64,000 nt of DNA, taken from Bromus sterilis (lineage: Eukaryota; Streptophyta; Magnoliopsida; Poales; Poaceae). The notes beneath the pieces are model-generated. The model did not search any database and was not told the DNA's origin. It saw nothing but the letters and a program-made list of their open reading frames with translations. Made by a program: the position numbers and the translations under genes. Shown one piece after another: positions 1-11,955 of this stretch; within the stretch, counting starts at the first letter, position 1; the number at the start of each line of letters is the position of its first letter. The stretch lies in assembly GCA_950022295.1 (NCBI GenBank), contig OX465596.1, positions 2,108,001-2,172,000 on the forward strand, written 5' to 3'.

Positions 1-3000
1 ATATATATATTCTTCAGACTTTTAATCTTTCCGAGGGTCTACCAAGTTCAAAACTTGACTTACTTCCATGGATACTATCTCGGATTATTTGGCATTTAGC
101 CAAATCCCGGAGTCAGGGCCCATCAACGCTTCTTTGTATATCACAGGTTTATCATTGTCGAACAACAATATCTCGTTTTACATATCATGAATGTTTGTAC
201 GATTTTTTTCTAACCTGTGTGGTTCAGCTGCGCACTCCTCTGAAGATTCAACAATCTTTGACAAGTTGCACTGTCGTCCCACTCACTCTTTTGTAAGAAA
301 CTATTTTTCTTCAAAACACATTGTTCTTAACAGAAAACAGTTTTGCTTTTGTGTAGTGATAGAGGAATACCAAAACTTTTGGCATAACCTTAACAAAGTA
401 GCACTTATCTGATTTGGGGTTTTGAGTATGTCAAAGATATGCCTCATATACCCAAATTTTAAGAAAAGACAACATGGTTTTAACAGTCCATACCACATCT
501 AATATGGTGTCATTTCAACAGATTTGATGATGCTCTTTTCAGTGTAAAAGTCGTAGTCACTAACGCATAACTTTAATAAGTATAATGGCAAATTGATAAA
601 CGTCATATTTGATCTTACCGTGTCATACATGGCTTGATTACATCTCTCGAACACTTTACTCATAGTGGACGCAAGTTATGATACTTCTTCACAACTCATC
701 AGACGTTCGCTAAACTTGTAATTCAAATATTACTTTCTACAATCTAATTTGCAGAAGCTTTATTTTCTCGTTACAATGAATTTCTATTTCACTCTAAAAT
801 TCCTTGAACATTTCAAAGATTTCAGACGTATGTCTCTATTGAACAGATATCCACATATCCACTTCAACTCATGAGTGAAGATAGGGAATCCACTGCACAC
901 AACTATACTTATTGGACTACACACATCATCATGTATGATTACCAATGGTTTAGTTGCCCGTTCATGTATGGCCTATCAACGGTGTTTTAGTCACATTACT
1001 TCGAGACAAAGATCGCAAGCGTCAAGTGATTCATAATCATATGACTCGAAAGTCCATCACTTATGGAAATTCTTCATGTATGTTATGTCACTTGTGATAA
1101 ACGGCAGTGCCACATCTATGTGGTATTTCTGTCAGTCTTGCGACGTTTAGCGTCAGTGTTATGGATGTTTAGTATTATTATCAAGATTCATAACATACAA
1201 CCTACTCATAATGGAAGTATGGCCTTTACGTTATTCATAGCTTTGAACAACTCTCTTGCAACAAACATGATTCAAAATGATGTTTTGCAACAAGGCTAAA
1301 GTGTAGTAACAATTTACTCAACTCTAAAATGAATTATGAAGATAATCATAGAGTCAACACACGGTATAGCAAACCTTTTACCGTGTTCCCGAGCGTGTCA
1401 AAACTCATCATTAGCTAGTCATAAAAGCCATAGTATTTCTTGCATCGAGTTGCAACAATATGCAATTGATGTGATATTCCGTGATCAACAGTTTAATCAC
1501 AATATACAGAATCCACAATTAACTGCTTAATCATGATTCCCAAGAATTACATCTCTTGACCAGCAATGAATTCATCTATAACTTCGTATGACTTTCATTT
1601 CTGAGTTGGTTATTCCAGTCTTCTTTCGTTTTGCCTTTATACGTATCATAGTTCTATTTCCAATGTCACTCCTACTCACAGAAGATCACATATGATCAAG
1701 GGTGGCGCATGCCATGGACTATCCGGCGTGTGAGTCTTACTAACATCCTTTGGACTTCCTTTCCCTTAATTCTCATCATCATATGATCGGTGTTCTTCTG
1801 GATCCCACACTTATCAGTTTTGTTTAGAGCACAGTGAACATTTTCACTAATGCTTACAATCATACATTGTACCAGATATCTTATATCCAACATTAATTGT
1901 CTTACTAATGAAAACTATTTTTCAGTTCCATGAATATAACATAACTATCCCAAACTTTTCGAAGTTCGGGTTTCATGGTGGTGAAGACAATGCACTTAGC
2001 TGTGGTGGAATTCTAGCATTTTGGATTATGGACATAAGTCACATCATCCATAGCATCAGCGGGAGAGCATCAAAAATTTGCGATAGGACAAGCTCCTTCT
2101 CGACACTATTGAGGATAGTCCTCACAATACGGTACCAACCGTAAAGTTTTTACCAGATAATACAGTTAATCAAAATCAATTGGGAAGGTGGTAACGCGAG
2201 CCATTATTCTACAACGATAATGCAAATACTAAGACTTTGTTCATAATTAAGTTGCACTTGTGATTAATCAATTTAATTACTTAGTGCGCTCCCACTCAGA
2301 TCAATATCTCTCGTAATTGATGCTGGAGTGATTCAAGATCCGACCCAATCGTCCGCCATTGATGTGACATCACTGATGACTTAGACTGGACCGGTAGGCC
2401 AACTTGCCAATCACGCCAAAGGTGATTCTTGTTCATCTTTCGATGGGCGTGTTCCGGTAGCAAACTTTTATCCAAAACGTCAAGACAACCAAGTGTAATG
2501 TGATGTGTGTTCTTTTAACACACCCGCCTTTTATGCGTCACACCGTGTGCACCCATGTGACATGACCTGCTCCGGTGTGAAACATAGTATAAACGGTGCT
2601 ACAGTTGGAAGAACACTATCAACTTGATATTGTTTTGCGAGAGATCACCCTAATAAAATACGACTACCGCGCATCAAACAAGGGTGCATCAAAGGGATAA
2701 ACATCACAGGCAGTTCATAAAATTATGTGATATAGTATAGCCCTTTGCTTCGTGAAGTCTTCGTTGTCTTCACGTCGTCGTGGTTGAAGTCACCGTGTCC
2801 ACCAACTTTGTCCTTGGCGCCGGGACCATCACCACGGCTTCCGGCATGTGCGTCGGGGTCCACCTCCGCATCGTAGATCATCACCTTGCATCTATCTATT
2901 GCTTTGCCTTGAGCTAATAAACAGTTCTGGCACGCAGGCCATAATTAAGTGACAATCATATGACTCCAGTCATCATGTCGTACCACGACACGCAGGTCGC

Positions 3001-3545
3001 GAATAAATATTACATAACATATAGCATCTCATACAAACACATTGCAAATCTTGAAGGCTATACCACATCACATGCATACTCTGCAAAAACAAGTTAGATC
3101 GCCATCTACACGGGTTGTTGCAACTTTTATCGTGCTTGATTAGCAGGTTACAGGCAAACGTTGTTCCCTATACAAACCAAACACGATACTTCATTGTTGC
3201 TAGTTTAACGTTCGGGGTGCGTGTAGCAACTAATGCCACAAGCCAAACTTCGTTCAACGCGTGACCCCGTGTGGATTTGAGTTCATAAAATCCACAAGCC
3301 CCTCCATGTTAAATCTTCTATTGCAAGATTAAGATGAGGTCCGAGGAGTTTCATGTAGACCATGATCAAGGCAACCAGCATACTGAAAGCAGCATAGAGG
3401 GATCGATGGAAAACTCAATCCTTGTAGTAAAACCTCAACTTGCCATCAAGCATAGAAAAAATCACATGACAGGGAAGCAACAAGAAAATCAATGCCTCGT
3501 ATCAACCATATGATCTAGACCTAAACATGCATCTAATCAAGGATC
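1..3545 (-). mobile_element. Internal leader region of a copia-type LTR retrotransposon (partial, runs off left edge)
   Basis: Read on the minus strand, this is the sequence directly downstream of the LTR and primer-binding site at 3546-5698. No gag, protease, integrase or RT motif is visible in any frame, and the longest open frames are below 80 codons. It is therefore either the long untranslated leader known for BARE-type elements or the interior of a non-autonomous derivative. The partner LTR is not in the window. I cannot tell a large-leader autonomous element from a deletion derivative without the sequence to the left. Confidence 0.55.
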
Positions 3546-3558
3546 GCTCATGATACCA
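3546..3558 (-). other. Primer-binding site (initiator tRNA-Met type) of the copia element
   Basis: On the minus strand the LTR end is followed after one base by TGGTATCATGAGC. The canonical copia PBS complementary to tRNA-iMet is TGGTATCAGAGC, so this one has an extra T after TGGTATCA. It fixes the orientation (minus) and the inner LTR boundary. Confidence 0.7.
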
Positions 3559-3559
3559 C

Positions 3560-5698
3560 TGTTGGGAAACGTAGTAGAAAACAAAAAAATTCGGCCTACG
3601 AATCAAGAACCCAAGATCATCCAAGAAGATTGCATACAAGGTTTTAGGTCATGGCTCACCAACCGATGTAGCGGAAGTAGAGTTGGTGAAGACCGTCGGT
3701 GCAGATCCCCGCAGCTAGGAATTTCAATGACCTCCCAACCGCGAGGATATCGATCCCTCGAACCGTCCCGCGATCTAGTCCCACGGACAAGTCCCACGAA
3801 CAAGCTCCTCGAAGAAGGGTCGAAGGTACGACCCCTCCATTAGTATCCACACATCCCGTAGCAGCAATCCAGCAGCGCTCCGCCGTCCAGAGATGAACGC
3901 CACCGAGAAAACTAGAGGGAGAAAACTCTAACGGATTCCGATCTAGAACAGCGTCTAAACCAGGGTCTAATTGTGGAGCAACGGGGTTTAGATGAGGGAG
4001 GGTGGCGCATAGGCCTAGGGGACAAGTTGTGTTGCGCCCCCACCCATCCCCCACATTATATAGGTGGCCAAGAGGCCCTTGGGGCGCAATAAGGGGGGTG
4101 GCGAGTCCAACTTGGACTCCCAAACCTCCCAAATCTTCCCATACCTTCCCACCGGAAACATGCCATATTTGGGTTTTGGTATTCCCACCTAGAGGGGGAT
4201 TCCTTCCCCTTGGTGCGCCCCCACCCCTTTGGCCGGCCAGGGCAGCCTAGGTGGCTTGCCCCCCAAGGCCAGGGGCGCAGGGGAGTGGGTGGTACTGCCC
4301 GGAACCTTCCAGAACCTTCCATGACCTTCTAGAAGCTTCCAGGACCTTCCGGGACATACCGGGACCGTTTCGGGACATTCCGGACACTTCTGGAGAACTT
4401 CCAGGACCTTCCGAGACCGTTCTCGGACGTTCCGGAGCCATCCGGATAGTTTCCAAGACCATCCGAGTTACAGTTTAAGCCACCCGATGACCGCGAAGGT
4501 TGTCGGGACGCCCAGCGATTATCCGGAAACTATTCCGGTTCATCCAGGACTTCCCCAGTACCATTCTCATATGTTCCGGAACCACCTGGGACTACTCCAG
4601 AGTGATCCGGACATAACCTTAAATACCCAGAACTACTTCTGATGCCCTTATGAAAAATTCCATAAATCTCCGGAACTACTTCCGGTACCCGTATGAACTA
4701 TTCTGCTTTGCTTCCACTAAACCTTCTACCATACTAGTATTCTAACAGACTACTGCTCGTTAAGTGTGTGACCCAATAGGTTCGGTATAATGCGGACATG
4801 ACTCAGAACATATTACGGACATAGGTCAACAGCCTTTTGTCAATAGCCAATAATCAACAGCGGAGCCATGGACACCCATGTTGACTCCCGCACATACACG
4901 AAGAAACTTCGAGTGAACCATTATGTTTAGTCATGTACCATTCCCTTTGCTTCGCGATATATGACAAAGTTAGAGGAGAGAAGTTTGGCACCCATGTGTA
5001 ACAACTTTTGAACACAAGCCACTCGTTATCCTCTTTGCTCGTTTGTGCCTTTTCTCGTTATCGTATTCCGGTATCCCCGTGACTGAATCACAATGCGTCT
5101 GGCCAGACTATAATGGATACCGTCATACCGAGTGGGCCCGAAGTGAATATCTTCTTCATCGTGAAGGGGAAATCCCATTCTTGAACTATCATAGTCACTA
5201 GCCACACCATCTGACATACCCAGAACTTATTTTACTACTTCCCATTTACGGGAGGATTCATCTAAGAACCAAAGCATGTCTTCCTGTGTGAAGCAACTCG
5301 ATAGTCTCATGGTCTAACGAATTACGTATATGATAACATTTCATGATATGACTTATAACGTAGTTACGATGTGATCTCTAAGTATATCATTCAATACTAG
5401 GGTCGGTTCAACATCATTGTTCTGCTAACAATATGTTCCCATTGCTACTGGCATCCTTGTTACAAGAACAATGTCCATGATTAAGAAAACGTAATCATCA
5501 GTTAGCACACGAGCTGGTCTTAGAGGCTAAACCAGGAACTCTTGGTGTTTACATTTCCACACATGCAAATGAGTTTTCTTCTGAATCTCACAGTCAGGGT
5601 CATTGCAATTATAGCACAGAAATATAAACATTAATTACGATCGTGGAAATATATATATAATAACATTTTATTATTGCCTCTAGGGCATATTTCCAACA
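3560..5698 (-). mobile_element. 5' LTR of a BARE/WIS/Angela-like (or Inga-like) copia retrotransposon
   Basis: On the minus strand the LTR begins TGTTGGAAATATGCCCTAGA, the familiar start of the Triticeae BARE/WIS/Angela group, and ends ...CGTTTCCCAACA next to the PBS. TG...CA ends are present. Its length, about 2.14 kb, is longer than the ~1.7-1.8 kb I recall for Angela/BARE LTRs, so it may be Inga-like or carry an insertion. A stretch around 4290-4470 is a run of short TTCCGGRACC-like repeats. The open frames here are low-complexity translations and are not annotated as genes. Confidence 0.8.
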
Positions 5699-5919
5699 GT
5701 TTGCTTAATATCTTTTGATCTATGATGCCTTTTTGCATGATTATTTTTTCCATGCCTTACCTGTCATGTCTACTTTAGTTCAATATCATTTGTGAGCATG
5801 TTTGCTTTCATTAACCTGTTTATGCATTCATCTAAAGTGTGCTTCGTGATGTTGGCAGTTTCTGCCCGTAACTTGTTTTGCTTGTATCTTTTTAACCGTA
5901 ACTCCGTTTGGGGTGTACT

Positions 5920-8107
5920 TTATATGTAACTTGATTAGTTTTTCGTGTACTTTATGTTTATGCTATTGTTTGCTGTTGTTAACCAACCTAAAATGTGGTT
6001 TAGGACAGAACAGTACCAAATCTTTTAATCATCGTGCGGCACTTAGTGATATGCCATGTTTAAGGTGTGCCTCACTTAAATTGACTAGCATAGATAGTTT
6101 ACTTTGTGCTTCACCTCTTGACATGTTTGTGTGATATGCCATGCTTGCTTGAGTTGCCATGATAATAACCGTTGGTTGATCACCTGTAGCTAAGCAACTT
6201 GAACCTCCGTAAACGTGCGGTATTCGTCGTGTGTGACCGATACCCCACTTAAACTGTTAGAAACCGCTCTCGACGATAGATCCGTCTCGCGTTGCCGTGT
6301 CGTGTGATGTCTTCTTGATCTTGTATTGCTCCATAGTAATAGTGGTGCATCGTTGATTGCTTTCCAGTGTTTATCGTCTTGTGTGCTTCCGCGGGTACCT
6401 CTCGGAGACGATGCGAGCGTGCGATCGACTACACCTTTGGAACCTGACTTATCAACAGGCAAGGACTATACATTACTTATGATCCATTCTATTTCAACCA
6501 GCGGTTTGCATGCTAGTATAGGTTAGGTTCGATGTTTGATCCTACCACATGTTTACAGCCTCTTTCAAACCGATACAGCCATGTCCCCTCCCAGCAAACC
6601 TTGTACTGCTATGTTACTATTGCTCGTTGCTCAGCCCCTGCTTAGTATGCATGCTTAGGATGCTACGATGTTACCCTGTTACTCCTGGGTTTGGGATATC
6701 ACATTATTATATTGTTGTTGATGATATGTTTATTATAATGTTGACTATATTCGACGAAGGATGGAAGGTCTAGGCTGTCCCGCCCCGACGCTTTGTTCCA
6801 TTCGAGTCACCTAGGATCCGAGTTCCGGGTATTGGTTTTAAGACTGAGCGTGCCTACCGCGTGTGGGATTTTATGGGGTCCCCTTTTCTTACCTACCTAG
6901 CTTCAAGCATTTCTAGTGGTGGCCCAAGCTGGTTTTACCTTTTGCAACGTGTGTGTGTTGGTTGGCGCCCCGGCTTTTTTTCGAAACAACTCGGGCCAGC
7001 GGAGACTTAGTTCCTCTGTTGGTCCACCCGATCAGCTAGGACCCGGTTTCCCATGTGTGATTACCGGCAATCCGACCTGCGTCATACGGAAGAGTCCGAT
7101 CCGAGAGCGTGGCCAGCTTTTGGATTGGGTGTCGACTCCCCGGGGGCCACCCGGATTTGGTTGTTGTTAGCTAGAGGGACCTGTCGTTTCGGATCTCTTG
7201 GAACTAAATCATAAAATGGTTGCCTGTGATGGGTAGCAACTGAGAGAGATGGGCGTGCGTGCGGAGCCTTGTAATGGGCAGTTGGTACACCCCTGCAGGG
7301 TTAAATCTTTTCAAGAAGCCGTGTCCACGGTTATGGACGACTTGAGACCTACTCCTTGTTCATAGACAACAACAACTGAGATAATCTTAATATAACTTGA
7401 TCAACGTGTGTGTGTGCCTTGACTGCTTCTTCTTCGTCGGGATGCGAAGAGGAGGACAAGGATAGGATAGGTGTTATGTTTGCGTATGTAGTTGATAGCA
7501 AGACTTGTTTGAGGCGATTCCTCATCGAATGCTTGGCTTCTTATCTTACTCTCTAGATCGTTAGCCACTTCATAAATGCTAGTGCGGCAGCAACCTCACC
7601 ACTTACCCCTTCCGTACCGTAAACTACTAGTTGTCCTAGAATGACGAGTGATGAAGTCCTTGCTGGGTCAGATGACCACTACAGTTGGATGCTGAGTACT
7701 TCTGTACTCATGATACTACCCCCAAACTCTTTTTCAGGGTTCTTGATCGACAACAGGTATGGTGATCGACGTTTCACGTGGAGACTCGACAATGACTAGT
7801 TAGGCGGATCCCGGCGGAGGGCCTGGACCCGTGTGGTTATGGGGATCGATGTTTTTCTCTTTGCCAGTAGGCATTTGATTGTAGTCTGTACTCAGACATG
7901 TATCTTCCGCTGTTTTATTGTATTTGAGGCAGTTGTATGCCGATTGTATGAGATGTTGTATCCTGTATCTGTAATGTTGTGATATCATGTTGGAAATCCG
8001 GGGCATATGGCTTTGTCATATGTCGCGGTGGGACCGATATGTGCTTCGTCCCCGGATCTGAATGGAAACATCTAGATCTGGAACGGTACCGCATATCGGG
8101 CCTTACA
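5920..8107. repeat. Unclassified ~2.16-kb repeat, tandem copy A
   Basis: This segment is repeated almost line for line at 8108-10242. Shared landmarks include 'gggcagaacagtaccaaa', 'ttcgacgaaggatggaaggt', 'aactgagagagatgggcgtg' and the terminal stretch ending CGCATATCGGGCCTTACA. No retroviral-type protein is recognisable. The reverse complement of the end, TGTAAGGCCCGATATGCGG, looks like an LTR start (TG...), so the unit may be LTR or internal sequence of a gypsy-type element read in reverse. I do not recognise the family. The ~220 bp between it and the copia LTR (5699-5919) is unique within the window. Confidence 0.7.
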
Positions 8108-10242
8108 TAACTTGACTAGAATTGCATGTAGATTGTGTTTATGCTATTCTTGCTTGCTAATAAAAATAATAAAATTATGTTTAGGGCAGAACAGTACCAA
8201 ACCTTATTTTTTGCGGGGTAAATAGCGATATGCCATGTGTAGGAATTTTACCTGCTCAACTTGACTGGTATAGGGAGATTATTTATGCTTAACCTCTTGC
8301 CATGATTGTGTGACATGCCATGCTTGCTTGAGTTGCCATGTTAATAACCTTTGCTCACCTTGTGTAGCTAAACAACTTGAACCACCGTACACGTGCGGTA
8401 TTCGTCGTGTGTGACGAGTGCTCCACTTAACTTGTTAGTAACCGTTCTCGACGGTAGGTGCGATGTCTCGTGTTGCCTTCTTGTTAATGCTTGCTCGTTG
8501 ATTGCTTTCCAGTGTTTACCGTCTTGTGTGCTCCCGCGGTTACTCTCGGAGACGATGCGAGCTTGCGATCAACTACACCTTCGGAACCCGACTTATCAAC
8601 AGGCAAGGACTATACATTACTTATGATCCATTCTATTTCAACCAGCGGTTTTCATGCTAGTCTAGGTTAGGTTCGATGTTTGATCCTACCACATGTTTAC
8701 AGCCTCTTTCAAACCGATACAGCCATGTCCCCTCCCAGCAAACCATGTACTGCTATGTTACTATTGCTCGTTGCTCAGCCCCTGCTTAGTATGCATGCTT
8801 AGGATGCTACGAAGTTACCCTGTTAATCCTTGGTTTGGGATATCACATTATTATATTTTTGTTGATGATAAGATTATTATAATGTTGACTATATTCGACG
8901 AAGGATGGAAGGTCTAGGCTATCCCGCCCCGACGCTTTGTTCCATTCGAGTCACCTAGGATCCGAGTTCCGGGTATTGGTTTTAAGACTGAGCGTGCCTA
9001 ACCGCGTGTGGGATTTTATGGGGTCCCCTTGTTTTACCTACCTAGCTTCAAACATTTCTAGTGGTGGCCCAAGCTGATTTTACCATTTGAGAAACCGTGT
9101 GCGTAACTAGTCTGCAGCCAGTGGATTTAAAATAAATCGGGCCAGTGGGATGGTACATCATGTTGGTCCACACCTGGAAGCTTTGGAGCCTACCCGGGCG
9201 AGGGTAGGTTATCCCGACCTCGTCCAGACGGTAGAGGACGATTCGAGAGCGCGGCCGGATTTTGAGTTGGATGTCGACTCACCGGGGGCCACCCGGATTT
9301 GTGCGTTGTTAGTTAGAGGGACCTGTCGTTCCGGATCTCTTGGGACTAAATCATAAAATGTTTGCCTATCATGGGTAGCAACTGAGAGAGATGGGCGTGC
9401 GTGCGGAGCCTTGTAATGGGCAGTTGGTACACCCCTACAGGGTTAAATCTTTTCGAGAAGCCGTGTCCACGGTTATGGACGACTTGAGACCTACTCCTTG
9501 TTCATAGACAACAACTGAGATAATCTTAATATAACTTGATCAACGTGTGTGTGCCTTGACTGCTTCTTCTTCATCGGGATGCGAAGAGGAGGACAAGGAT
9601 AGGATAAGTGTTATGTTTACGTAGTAGTTGATAGCAAGACTTGTTGAAGGCGATTCCTCATCGAATGCTTGGCTTCTTATCTTACTCTCTAGATCGTTAG
9701 CCACTTCATAAATGCTAGTGCGGCAGCAACCTCACCACTTACCCCATCCTTACCGTGAACTACTAGTTTTCCTAGAATGACGAGTGATGAAGTCCTTGCT
9801 GGGTCAGATGACCACTAAAGTTGGATGCTGAGTACTTCTGTACTCATGATACTACCCCAAAACTCTTTTCAGGGTTCTTGATCGACAACAGGTATGGTGA
9901 TCGACGTTTCACGTGGAGACTCGACGACGACTAGTTAGGCGGATCCCGGCGGAGGGCCTTGACCCGTGTGGTTATGGGGATCGATGTTTTTCTCTTTGCC
10001 AGTAGGCATTTGATTGTAGTCTGTACTCAGACATTTATCTTCCGCTGATGTATTGTATCAAGGCAGTTGTATGCCGATTGTATAAGATGTTGTATCCTTG
10101 TATCTGTAATGTTGTGATATCATGTTGGAAATCCAGGGCATATGGCTTTGTCATATGTCGCGGTGGGACCGATATGTGCTTCGTCCCCGGATCTGGATGG
10201 AAACATCTAGATCTAGAACAGTACCGCATATCGGGCCTTACA
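8108..10242. repeat. Unclassified ~2.16-kb repeat, tandem copy B
   Basis: Direct tandem copy of 5920-8107, with scattered substitutions and small indels. For example, the segment corresponding to 6950-7180 is diverged at 9090-9320. It joins copy A head to tail at 8107/8108 with no intervening sequence, which suggests unequal recombination rather than two insertions. It ends at the same TTACA terminus. A third, inverted and truncated copy of the terminal ~230 bp is at 28430-28661. Confidence 0.7.
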
Positions 10243-10637
10243 CTCGACTTCCCCACGAGGAAGTACACCATAGCACTCACGCTTATCTTGCGAGTTTTAG
10301 AGTATCCATTCAAGTTGTCTAATAATCAAGCACAGCTTTCCAAGCAGTCCATTACCGCGGACGCGGCTATTCGAATGGTTTTGTTAACCCTGCAGGGGTG
10401 TACCGCTACACACACATGGCCATCAGTTACCGCCAGGTCTCGGCACCATTCAAGGTGTGTCGGCGAGGATGTTCACCACAACACTTCGCCCACAGCTCCG
10501 TTCTAGTCCAAGGAGTCAACTGTCTGAGTTCCAAACCCAACTGGAGTTCCGGCCGAGCTTCCAATCAGGACTCAAACCATGTAGGCACGACTGACAAGCC
10601 CACCTCGACGGATGGTTCTCCGCTTGGCAAGCCATGT
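10243..10637. other. Spacer between the 2.16-kb repeats and satellite array 1
   Basis: About 395 bp of sequence seen only once in the window. Short overlapping open frames occur but none resembles a known protein. Nothing else is visible. Confidence 0.5.
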
Positions 10638-11548
10638 TCTCCGGGACCCAAAAACGGTGAGCAATAGCCCATGAAAGACTCGTATGCGCACCTCAGGGTT
10701 CATCAACCATCGAAATTTCTTTGGGACCCCGGAACGGTGAGCAATAGCCCTCGAAACGGGCCAAAACTGCGAGTGTTGATGACCGACATGTAATTGCACG
10801 CTGGGGTTCATTAATCGTAGAATTTTCCCCAGGACACCAAAACAGTGAGTAATAGCCCACGAAATGGGCCAAAATCGGCCCAAACCACGAGTCTTGATGA
10901 AATACTCGTATGCGCACCTCGGGGTTCATCAACCATCAAAATTGCTTTGCGACCCCAGAACGGTGAGTAATAGACCATGGAACGGGCCAAAACTACGAGT
11001 GTTGATGACCGACGCGTAATTTTACCCTGGGGTTCATCAATCATAGAATTTTCCCCGGGACCCTAAAATGATGAGCAATATCCCAGGAAACGGGACAAAA
11101 TCAGTGAAAACTATGATTGTTGATGAACGACACGTAAACACACCTCGTGGGTCATTAACTATGGAAACCGCTTTGGGACCGCAAAATGGTGACCAATCGT
11201 CCATTAAATGGTCAAAATCGGGCAAAACAACGAGTGTTAATGACCAACACGTAAACATACCGAGGGCTCCGCCAATCGTGGAAATCGCTTCGGTTCCCCG
11301 AATGGGTGAGCAATAGCCTATAAAACGGGTCAGAATCTTCCAAAACTTCAGTGTTGATAACCGACACATAAACGCACCACGGGGTTCGTCAATCGTGGAA
11401 ATCACGATGGGACCCAAAAACGGTGATCAATAGTCAACAAGACGGGGTAAAATCTGCCAAAATTGTGATTGTTGATGACCGACACGTAAACGCACCTCGT
11501 GGTTCATCGATTGTGGAAAGCGCTCTAGGACCCCAAAACGGTGAGCAA
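10638..11548 (+). repeat. pSc119.2-like ~118-bp satellite, array 1 proximal part
   Basis: Tandem monomers are recognisable by the core 'aacggtgagcaatagcc' recurring about every 118 bp, followed by 'gaccgacacgtaaacgcacc'. This is the reverse complement of the published pSc119.2 consensus as I remember it, so relative to that probe the array is antisense. The first few monomers (10638-11060) form a variant with 'actcgtatgcgcacctc' and 'gaattttcccc' that recurs only in array 3 (30385-31080). Later monomers carry the H, D', C' and B type signatures also seen in array 2. The open frames here are by-products of the repeat. Confidence 0.85.
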
Positions 11549-11955
11549 TTTTTTTGAAGGGTAAAGACTGTGGGATGATGACCCTCAACTGTAGGGGATC
11601 AAGATAGTCTTCGCGGGTAAGATAACCAAATTTATTGATTCGACACAAGAGGAGCCAAATAATATTTATAAGTTTTGACAATTAAGTTGTCAATTCAACC
11701 ACACCTGAAATATATTTGCTTGCAACAAAATATTAATAACAATGGTGGTATGAAAGTGATAGTGGCAACAACGAAAGTAAAACAGCAAAAGTAAACAACT
11801 AGTAACCAGCAGGATTAAAACACTATAGGCTAGGGAGATGGATGGTTGGGCGCTGCTTGGATGAGAGTGAACATGTAATAGATTCTAACACAGGGCAAGA
11901 CACACAGAAAAGCAAGGATCATCTAGGAAAATATCAAACATTATGCATGTATCCC
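11549..11955. mobile_element. Truncated LTR-retrotransposon fragment interrupting satellite array 1
   Basis: The satellite stops after 'ggtgagcaa' and resumes near 11956 at 'ccctaaaacggtgagcaac'. The ~400-bp insert begins with 'gaagggtaaagactgtggga' and includes 'aacaatggtggtatgaaagt', a type of sequence I associate with LTRs of Triticeae gypsy elements. No complete LTR ends or clean target-site duplication are visible. The family assignment is tentative. Confidence 0.4.

Noticed and set aside
3550..4478. Overlapping 60-160-codon frames in the copia LTR
   Set aside because: LTR sequence with Pro/Arg/Gly-rich low-complexity translations on both strands; no conserved domain.
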